Positions 6,509-11,099 of a stretch of 11,099 nucleotides of DNA are shown one piece after another. Source of the stretch: Acidobacteriaceae bacterium (GTDB lineage Bacteria; Acidobacteriota; Terriglobia; Terriglobales; Acidobacteriaceae); assembly GCA_003139975.1 (NCBI GenBank), contig PLHN01000286.1, positions 1 through 11,099 of the forward strand, read 5' to 3'. The translations under genes and the position numbers were made by a program. Position 1 is the stretch's first letter. The number at the start of each line of letters is the position of its first letter. A model generated the notes under the pieces. The model was not told the DNA's origin. It searched no databases and saw only the letters and a list, made by a program, of their open reading frames with translations.

Positions 6509-7912
6509 ATGGCCCACGATCTCTATCCGCTTCCCCCACCAGACCTAACGCGCGTACTTGAGCACCATCTTGCAACCGCGTTTCCGCCCGACCTGGCTTT
6601 CGACCTTGTGCTCAATGAGTTGGTGGTTCGGGCTGCCGATGCGACTGGTGCCAGCACCGCTGCCTTGGCTCTGCTGCGCGGCGACGAGATGGTGTGGCGT
6701 GCGGCGACCGGGCCGCACGGTCCTGGGCTGGGTATTCCCGTCAGTACTCGCGATGGCCTTGCCGCGGCCTGTGTTCGCAGTCGTGCATCCCAGCTGTGCC
6801 ACGATGCCGAGTCGGATCCTCGCGTGGATTCCGCCGCCTCGCAAAGCCTCGGGGTCCGTTCCATGGTCGTTGTGCCGGTGTTCAATGACAAACCCGATGA
6901 AATGCCGGAGCTTGGCAGCCAGCCTGAACTGGTCGGCGTACTACAGGTGTTTTCGCAGGTTCCGCGGGCGTTTTCCGAGGCTTCCCAAAGCCTGCTTGAG
7001 GAATTTGCCGGCGAGGCGTCGCGCGTTCGCCACGCCGCTGAACATCTCGTGGATCAGTTTTCTGCGCCGGCGCCTTCCGATTTTGACTTGCTGAAGTCGT
7101 TTGAGTCGACTACGCCCAACTTTCAGGAGCCTGCGACACCAGTGGCAGCTGTGGCACAGCCGTATGAGGGATGGACTCTTGTCCTCGGTACGCTGGTGAT
7201 TCTGGCCGCGATCGGAGTCAGCTTTATGGTGGGATCGCGGGTTGGATGGCTCGGTTCCCGGCGGCCGATCGCTCCGCCGCCTGTGGTGGCTAGTTCTCCG
7301 TCAGTTGCCTTGGCATCAGCGCCGGCGCAGCCTGCTCCCGCCGCCACGAGCGCTGACCTTCCGCCAACGAAGCCAACAAAGGCGAAGACAAAACAGCCGG
7401 CGTCTTCCGACAAAACGCCCGACGTTGCTTCGGGTGATCTTGTCGTTTACGAGAAAGGGAAGGTCATTTTCCGCTTGAAGCCGAAGTCCCAGGCGACTGC
7501 GTCCGCCTCAAACTCAGTTCCGCATGGCGTTCCTGCGGCGCCTTCGACGCGCGATAAGGTCCGCTCGCAAGTTGGTTCACCGGTGGTGCAGGCATCGTCG
7601 AGCAAACGAATTGCTTCGCGCTCGGCTGTTTGGCTGGCGCCCAATGAGGCCGAGCAGCGGCTTCTCAGCCGTGTCGATCCGCCATATCCGGCTGATGCAA
7701 TCGCTGCGCATCGTTCCGGCAACGTTGTCCTGGAAGTGAATGTTGGCGAAGATGGAACCGTCACTTCCGTTCGCCCTCTGCTTGGAGACCCGCTTTTGGC
7801 TGGCGCTGCGGCTGCGGCCGTACGAAGCTGGCGTTACCAGCCCTATCGTTCCCATGACCAGCCTTCGTCTTTTCAGACGGACGTGACGATGACGTTTCAG
7901 CTGTCCAACTGA
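6509..7912 (+). CDS. GAF domain - transmembrane - TonB C-terminal domain fusion protein
   Basis: The start ATG at 6509 is nine bases after AGGAGG (6494-6499); an upstream in-frame TTG at 6491 would place that site inside the gene. The 467-residue product has a GAF domain at about 20-180 (ATGASTAALALL, GVRSMVVVPV, LVGVLQVFSQ, and Cys88 and Cys97 flanking the usual sgrp..c.D..sDPR region), one membrane span at about 222-243, an Ala/Pro/Lys-rich periplasmic linker at 250-385 containing a beta-like island near 310-325 (DLVVYEKGKVIFRLKP), and a TonB C-terminal domain at 385-466 (PPYPADA, GNVVLEVNVGEDGTV, AVRSWRYQPY). Predicted topology is GAF inside, TonB outside. The span has no His, unlike the SxxxH of Escherichia coli TonB that works with ExbB/ExbD, so coupling to the proton motive force is uncertain. 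It is divergent from a TonB-dependent receptor, its likely partner. Domain calls are strong; the sensing role is inferred. Confidence 0.88.
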   Translation: MAHDLYPLPPPDLTRVLEHHLATAFPPDLAFDLVLNELVVRAADATGASTAALALLRGDEMVWRAATGPHGPGLGIPVSTRDGLAAACVRSRASQLCHDAESDPRVDSAASQSLGVRSMVVVPVFNDKPDEMPELGSQPELVGVLQVFSQVPRAFSEASQSLLEEFAGEASRVRHAAEHLVDQFSAPAPSDFDLLKSFESTTPNFQEPATPVAAVAQPYEGWTLVLGTLVILAAIGVSFMVGSRVGWLGSRRPIAPPPVVASSPSVALASAPAQPAPAATSADLPPTKPTKAKTKQPASSDKTPDVASGDLVVYEKGKVIFRLKPKSQATASASNSVPHGVPAAPSTRDKVRSQVGSPVVQASSSKRIASRSAVWLAPNEAEQRLLSRVDPPYPADAIAAHRSGNVVLEVNVGEDGTVTSVRPLLGDPLLAGAAAAAVRSWRYQPYRSHDQPSSFQTDVTMTFQLSN

Positions 7913-8020
7913 GACGAGTCCAGCTCACCGAGTAGGATCACGCATTGAAATTGATCAGGGAATCGTGCGCTCGAAACGACGGCTTACGCGCAACGGTTCG
8001 AGAGACCCCCGTTGGTCTCG

Positions 8021-8079
8021 GTCCTTTAAAGTCAAAGATTTAGCGACTGGCGGGCGCTAGATCTTTGAAGAATAAGGAC
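8021..8079. repeat. Long imperfect inverted repeat (stem-loop)
   Basis: Bases 8032-8045 pair with 8055-8068 over 14 positions, 13 Watson-Crick and one G-T (G-U in RNA), with a nine-base loop. After an internal loop the outer arms GTCCTT (8021-8026) and AAGGAC (8074-8079) pair again. No T-tract follows, so it is not a standard terminator. It could be a repetitive palindromic element or a structured transcript end. Confidence 0.6.
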
Positions 8080-8092
8080 TTGCTTGTAAGAT
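8065..8092 (+). promoter_or_regulatory. Candidate promoter for pruA
   Basis: TTGAAG (8065-8070) and TAAGAT (8087-8092) are 16 bases apart and each matches its sigma-70 hexamer at four of six positions. The -35 overlaps the right arm of the long inverted repeat. If used, it gives pruA a leader of about 280 bases that carries the whole hairpin cluster. Weak evidence. Confidence 0.25.
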
Positions 8093-8130
8093 ATTTATAA
8101 ATCATAGACTTAGAAGCCGTCTAATGGCAC

Positions 8131-8219
8131 CTCGGCGGCTAAAGCCGCGCTCAATACAATGCGGTTACCGCAGCGCTGAAGCGCTCCACCCCAGCACGCC
8201 AAAACCGGGCGCGCTGGGG
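8131..8219. repeat. Cluster of four GC-rich hairpins (REP-like element)
   Basis: Within about 90 bases are GCGGCT-AA-AGCCGC (8135-8148), GCGG-TTA-CCGC (8161-8171), AGCGCT-GA-AGCGCT (8172-8185) and an 11-bp stem with one mismatch, arms 8189-8200 and 8208-8219, enclosing an A-rich loop. Serial short palindromes of this sort (GCGGCTAAAGCCGC and the like) resemble dispersed intergenic repeats that I associate with Acidobacteriota genomes; that resemblance is from memory and only one copy is visible here. Confidence 0.6.
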
Positions 8220-8292
8220 ACCCCGGCGCTGCGCCACCCAAAATCAAGGGCAACATCGACTTCTTTTCAGTCTGCTTGGGGGAGTGGAGCGG

Positions 8293-8329
8293 ACACCGGG
8301 GAAGGCGGAAGCCGAGTCTCTCCGGGTGT
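8293..8329 (+). promoter_or_regulatory. Leader hairpin before pruA
   Basis: ACACCGGGGA (8293-8302) can pair with 8319-8329 over ten positions, with one G-U pair and one bulged G at 8324; inside it a small GGC-GGAA-GCC hairpin (8304-8313) forms. It ends about 50 bases before the pruA start. No known riboswitch is recognised; a role in expression is conjecture. Confidence 0.35.
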
Positions 8330-8369
8330 AGAATGGCTGGTTGCAATCCCTGCTAACTCCCGTCTGAGA

Positions 8370-8380
8370 AAGGAATTCCT
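8370..8380 (+). promoter_or_regulatory. pruA ribosome binding site inside a palindrome
   Basis: AAGGA (8370-8374) lies six bases before the ATG and fixes the pruA start. It overlaps AGGAATTCCT (8371-8380), a perfect ten-base palindrome abutting the start codon. Confidence 0.6.
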
Positions 8381-9976
8381 ATGGCAACGATGGAAGCCCC
8401 GCCTCGCTTGCAGGTCCGGCTGCATGAAGGACCATTCAAGAATGAGCCGTTCGTCGATTTCACGCGCGAAGAGAACGTGCGGCGCATGCGCAGCGCTATC
8501 GAGAAAGTACGCGGGCAACTAGGCCGCGAATACGACCTGATCATCGGCGGCAAGCGGCTGAAGACCGCGGACAAAATCCGGTCCATTAGTCCTGCCGCGC
8601 CGTCGCAGGTTGTGGGCGTTCACCAAAAAGCGGGCAAGGATCAGGTTGAGCCTGCGGTGCAGGCCGCCTTACAGGCTTTTGGCCATTGGAGCCAAACTAC
8701 GGTCGAGGAACGCGCTTCGCTCTTGTTCAAGGCTGCCGATGTGATGCGCGAGCGCAAGCTTGAATTCATGGCTTGGCTGGTATTCGAAGTTTCGAAGAAC
8801 TGGGCCGAGGCCGACGGCGATGTTTCCGAGACCATCGATTTCTGCGAGTACTATGCGCGGGAAGCGCTGCGCTTTGCCAAGGTTGAACCGGCAGTTCAGT
8901 TGCCGGGCGAGCGCGACACTCTGGCATACATTCCGCTGGGCGTGGGAGCGGTCATTCCGCCGTGGAATTTCGCTTGCGCCATCATGGCCGGCATGACGCT
9001 GGCCTCGATCGTTGCCGGCAATACGGTCGTCCTGAAACCATCGAGCGATTCGCCAACCATCGCGGCAAAGTTCGTCGAACTGCTTGAAGAATGTGGAATG
9101 CCGGAAGGTGTGGTGAATTTCTGTCCGGGAGGTGGGGCGAGCTTCGGCGATGCGCTGGTTGCTCATCCCAAGGTCCGCTATATCGCTTTCACCGGCTCGC
9201 GGGAAGTGGGGCTGCACATTAATCAATCGGCGGCCAGCCAAAAGCCGGGGCAGCTATGGATCAAGCGCACGATCCTCGAAATGGGCGGCAAGGACGCGAT
9301 CATCGTCGATGCCGACGCCGATATCGACTCTGCCGTGGAAGGTGTTGCCCAGGCTGCTTTCGGCTTCCAGGGGCAGAAGTGTTCGGCTTGCTCGCGCGCG
9401 ATTATTGACGAGCGGATCTACGACAAGTTTCTGGAGAAGCTGAAAGGGCGTGTCGAGCGCATTACGATCGGCGATCCGGTAAGCAATCCGGGCATGGCCG
9501 CGGTCATCAACCAAGGTTCGATGGACGATATTTTGCGCTACATCGAAATCGGCAAGAAGGATGGGCGCCTGATTACTGGCGGCGCGCGCGCCACGAGCGC
9601 CGGCGAAGGCTATTTCATTCAGCCTACCGTGATTGCTGACATTCCGCCGAAGTCGACGCTTGAGCAGGAGGAAATCTTCGGGCCGGTGCTGGTGGTGATC
9701 AAGTCGCGGAATTTTGACCATGCGCTTGAAATTGCTAACGACACCGAGTTTGGCTTGACGGGCGCTGTCTATTCGAGCTCTCGCGAAAAGCTGGATCGTG
9801 CGGTGCGCGAATTCCACGTCGGCAATCTCTATCTCAACCGCAAGTGCACGGGCGCGATGGTGGGCGCGCATCCGTTCGGAGGCTTCAATATGTCGGGGAC
9901 AGATTCGAAGTCTGGAGGGCCGGACTATCTGTATCTGTTCACGCAGGCAAAGAGCGTGGGAGAGAAGATCACTTAA
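8381..9976 (+). CDS. pruA: L-glutamate gamma-semialdehyde (P5C) dehydrogenase, RocA type
   Basis: This cytoplasmic NAD-dependent aldehyde dehydrogenase converts glutamate-5-semialdehyde (from 1-pyrroline-5-carboxylate) to glutamate, the last step of proline and arginine breakdown. The 531 residues match the single-domain RocA/PruA group in length and motifs: EADGDVSETIDFCEYYAREA (143-162), the PWNF Asn196, the general base Glu300 in ILEMGGKD, the nucleophile Cys334 in GFQGQKCSACSR, EEIFGPV (430-436), and the group-specific C-terminus NRKCTGA, HPFGGFNMSGTDSKSGGPDY (497-516). No proline dehydrogenase domain is fused and none is in the window, so the partner PutA/FadM-type enzyme must be encoded elsewhere. 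The start ATG has AAGGA six bases upstream. It is preceded by a long repeat-rich region and followed after one base by a possible small ORF. Identification is confident. Confidence 0.95.
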   Translation: MATMEAPPRLQVRLHEGPFKNEPFVDFTREENVRRMRSAIEKVRGQLGREYDLIIGGKRLKTADKIRSISPAAPSQVVGVHQKAGKDQVEPAVQAALQAFGHWSQTTVEERASLLFKAADVMRERKLEFMAWLVFEVSKNWAEADGDVSETIDFCEYYAREALRFAKVEPAVQLPGERDTLAYIPLGVGAVIPPWNFACAIMAGMTLASIVAGNTVVLKPSSDSPTIAAKFVELLEECGMPEGVVNFCPGGGASFGDALVAHPKVRYIAFTGSREVGLHINQSAASQKPGQLWIKRTILEMGGKDAIIVDADADIDSAVEGVAQAAFGFQGQKCSACSRAIIDERIYDKFLEKLKGRVERITIGDPVSNPGMAAVINQGSMDDILRYIEIGKKDGRLITGGARATSAGEGYFIQPTVIADIPPKSTLEQEEIFGPVLVVIKSRNFDHALEIANDTEFGLTGAVYSSSREKLDRAVREFHVGNLYLNRKCTGAMVGAHPFGGFNMSGTDSKSGGPDYLYLFTQAKSVGEKIT

Positions 9977-9977
9977 G

Positions 9978-10106
9978 GTGCAATGGTTCGAACTCGATTT
10001 GCGGACAGGGTTGGCAAGGCTCCGTGTATCGGACGGCGAGTCGGGGGTTTTCGATGTTACGCCAATGATCCTTGACGAACCGCCGGAAGCGTCGGACTAT
10101 TGTTGA
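9978..10106 (+). CDS. Possible 42-codon small ORF after pruA
   Basis: A GTG one base after the pruA stop opens a frame for 42 residues (starts MQWFELDLRTG, ends PEASDYC). Only a weak purine tract (GAGAAG, ten bases upstream) serves as ribosome site, so translation would rely on coupling to pruA. The sequence has a plausible soluble composition with many Asp/Glu/Arg but I recognise no family. It is in the same frame as the next gene, from which one TGA and two codons separate it, so it may be the detached N-terminus of that gene rather than a gene by itself. Confidence 0.35.
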   Translation: MQWFELDLRTGLARLRVSDGESGVFDVTPMILDEPPEASDYC

Positions 10107-10112
10107 CGCGCT

Positions 10113-10442
10113 ATGTTCAACGACCTCTTTGATGCGCTCTCATATTTGTGGTCATGGCGGTGGCCTGTAGCAGATGGGGAGGTCACTGCCGTTGATATTG
10201 AGCGGATCGGAGAAGGGCGAAACAAGACTTTCCGGTTGGCGGTGGCCTATGAGTTTTCACTCGGCGCGGACGGGCCTTATACAGGCGAATCATTTTGGCG
10301 ACCCGCATTTTTCGCCAAGAAGCGAGTACAGAGCACAGCAAGAAGATTTCACCGGCGTCAGCAGGTTGCCGTCAGATACCGCCCAGGTGATCCCAGCATT
10401 AACCGGCTGGATCGCAGCGTATGGCACAAAGAACAGAAATAG
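10113..10442 (+). CDS. DUF3592-like small protein
   Basis: The 109-residue product resembles DUF3592 proteins: an early GEVTAVDIERIG strand, a central YEFSLGADGPYTGESF with the Y-x-G-x-x-F pattern, and a late QVAVRYRPGDPSINRL, matching the V-x-Y-x-P-x-(N/D)P-x-x-S/N-x-L signature. Most family members carry membrane spans at one or both ends; here only a short Trp-rich N-terminal segment (residues 1-18) is seen, so it may be a short form. Function of the family is unknown. The ATG at 10113 has no good ribosome site (upstream TTGACGCGCT), so either coupling from the preceding small ORF or read-through of the TGA at 10104-10106 is needed. It converges with the VOC gene, with 35 bases between stops. 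Base composition looks less GC-rich than in pruA. Confidence 0.65.
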   Translation: MFNDLFDALSYLWSWRWPVADGEVTAVDIERIGEGRNKTFRLAVAYEFSLGADGPYTGESFWRPAFFAKKRVQSTARRFHRRQQVAVRYRPGDPSINRLDRSVWHKEQK

Positions 10443-10477
10443 CGGACAGTCGCCGTATGCAATGCTGCGCCTCCGTT

Positions 10478-10846
10478 TTACGGTTCCTCTGTGACCTCTA
10501 TTTCATTGCCCTCTAAGTCGCGCATTACGAAGTAGCGCGTTCCTTGCCCATCCGATTCAATCGGCGTGACGCTTACGCCGCGAGAAGATAAAAGATCTAT
10601 CGCCTTTCCGATGTTGGTAGCGTACAGGATCGGTCTTTGGTCCGTCTTCGAATCGCGGGGGCCAAGGATAATCGCTGTTTCATCTCGCTTTGAGAACGCC
10701 AGCGAAACACAATCTCCTGCATCGCTTGTGGGGGCCACAACCTGTTGAAGGCCAAGTTTCTCTCTGTACCACAAGGACGCAGCGACGGCGTCAGTAACGC
10801 CGATGTAAATCGGATCAGGAATCTGGAGTAGAGACATGGGCACCAT
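10478..10846 (-). CDS. VOC-fold (glyoxalase/bleomycin-resistance-like) protein
   Basis: The 122-residue product is one VOC module with two beta-alpha-beta-beta-beta repeats: the first begins IPDPIYIGVTD with WYREKLGL (26-33), and the second has AIDLLSSRGV (82-91) and ends in MRDLEGNEIEVTE (108-120). The C-terminal Glu (Glu117) of the metal site is present, but the His expected in the first strand is replaced (PIYIGV) and the second His position also lacks His (PILYATN), so a glyoxalase I-type metal centre is unlikely. Binding without catalysis, as in antibiotic-sequestering members, is possible. The start at 10846 has GAGG four bases upstream; a second ATG at 10837 is an alternative. Substrate cannot be inferred. 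It lies alone, between the DUF3592 gene and a terminator. Confidence 0.8.
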   Translation of the reverse strand: MVPMSLLQIPDPIYIGVTDAVAASLWYREKLGLQQVVAPTSDAGDCVSLAFSKRDETAIILGPRDSKTDQRPILYATNIGKAIDLLSSRGVSVTPIESDGQGTRYFVMRDLEGNEIEVTEEP

Positions 10847-10878
10847 TGAACCTCACGGGGTAAAGGGCGTCAACGAAC

Positions 10879-10909
10879 AAAGGCCGCCCGCGGGCGGCCT
10901 TTTTATTTC
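10879..10909. terminator. Strong palindromic terminator
   Basis: AGGCCGCCCGCGGGCGGCCT (10881-10900) is a perfect 20-base palindrome flanked by AA and TT. On the plus strand it is followed by TTTTATTT, a classic intrinsic terminator; on the minus strand by TTGTTCGTT, weaker. Its likely job is to end the leftward regulator gene before the VOC gene, and it can also stop plus-strand transcripts. Confidence 0.85.
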
Positions 10910-10919
10910 GAGCGAAGTT

Positions 10920-11099
10920 CTAGTTGGCAATTCCCGCGCTTTGCGGAGCGGGAGGAACGGCGGCAGCCGCGGTTGCCGCTGCTGCTTCGTTCAGGATGCG
11001 GTGATGGATGGTGAATAACGCCAACTCTAGCCGGTCGGAGACGCCGATCTTGTCGTAGACGTTGCGCAGGTAGTTTTTGATCACCTGCTCGGTGGTGCC
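10920..11099 (-). CDS. LuxR/NarL-type response regulator, C-terminal part (gene continues past the window)
   Basis: Reading the minus strand from the window end gives 59 residues to a TAG at 10920-10922. GTTEQVIKNYLRNVYDKIGV (first 20 residues) followed by SDRLELALF is the second half of a LuxR-type helix-turn-helix: the recognition helix TEQVIKNYLRNVYDKIG and the dimerisation helix after DR. An Ala/Pro-rich tail of about 20 residues follows. The N-terminal receiver domain, expected in NarL/FixJ-type proteins, is outside the window, so the receiver part is inferred. It ends just upstream of the palindromic terminator. Confidence 0.85.
   Translation of the reverse strand, partial: GTTEQVIKNYLRNVYDKIGVSDRLELALFTIHHRILNEAAAATAAAAVPPAPQSAGIAN

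Larger units (their letters stand above)
7913..8380. other. Gene-free, hairpin-rich intergenic region
   Basis: These 468 bases between the GAF-TonB and pruA genes hold no reading frame with a credible ribosome site on either strand. They contain a small hairpin GAGACC-N6-GGTCTC (8002-8007/8014-8019) that may help end the upstream transcript although no T-run follows, a long imperfect hairpin (8021-8079), an AT-rich patch (about 8086-8106), a cluster of four GC-rich hairpins (8135-8219) and a leader hairpin before pruA (8293-8329). Confidence 0.6.

Noticed and set aside
8002..8019. Intrinsic terminator of the GAF-TonB gene
   Set aside because: The six-base stem GAGACC/GGTCTC is not followed by a T-run and lies 90 bases after the stop, so it was kept only as a note.
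8131..8219. CRISPR array
   Set aside because: The palindromes differ in sequence and there is no repeated unit with regular spacers.
8331..8356. GGTTGCAATCCC resembling a tRNA T-arm
   Set aside because: The flanking bases do not form the T-stem, and no anticodon arm or acceptor stem can be built around it.
8124..8522. Open frame of 132 codons across the hairpin cluster into pruA
   Set aside because: It is made mostly of the palindromes, lacks a ribosome site and overlaps the clear pruA frame.

Overview
The window is GC-rich bacterial chromosome, and its gene content points to an Acidobacteriota (Terriglobia-like) genome. The clues are an Oar-type TonB-dependent receptor with a carboxypeptidase-regulatory-like N-terminus, a GAF-transmembrane-TonB fusion protein, a tandem PilZ protein, a NarL/LuxR-type regulator with an Ala/Pro-rich tail, and a cluster of small GC-rich hairpins between genes. 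This placement is inference from family recognition; there is no rRNA or other phylogenetic marker in the window.

Layout. (1) Bases 1-977 (+): 3' part of a gene with a degenerate receiver-like domain followed by two PilZ domains. It converges, with two bases between stop codons, on (2) a minus-strand operon of UDP-glucose 6-dehydrogenase (1935-3344) and UDP-glucuronate decarboxylase (980-1930), four bases apart. Together these would turn UDP-glucose into UDP-glucuronate and UDP-xylose for surface polysaccharide. (3) A 42-residue single-span membrane microprotein (3562-3690, +) with a near-perfect Shine-Dalgarno site, followed by competing hairpins. (4) A divergent pair sharing one 325-bp regulatory region: a TonB-dependent receptor (3793-6183, -) and a GAF-TM-TonB protein (6509-7912, +). 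(5) A 468-bp gene-free stretch (7913-8380) rich in inverted repeats. (6) A RocA/PruA-type glutamate-semialdehyde dehydrogenase (8381-9976, +), then a possible 42-codon ORF and a DUF3592-like gene in the same frame, separated by one TGA. (7) A minus-strand VOC-fold gene (10478-10846), a 20-bp palindromic terminator, and the C-terminal end of a LuxR-type response regulator (10920-11099, -).

How the parts may work together. The sugar-nucleotide operon beside a c-di-GMP-type (PilZ) protein suggests envelope or exopolysaccharide control. The receptor/TonB pair suggests a dedicated outer-membrane uptake unit whose energy transducer carries its own cytoplasmic ligand-sensing domain. The pruA region looks like housekeeping proline/arginine catabolism preceded by a repeat-laden leader. 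The features most worth following up are the GAF-TonB fusion, the hairpin cluster before pruA, the microprotein with its competing 3' hairpins, and the in-frame TGA after pruA.
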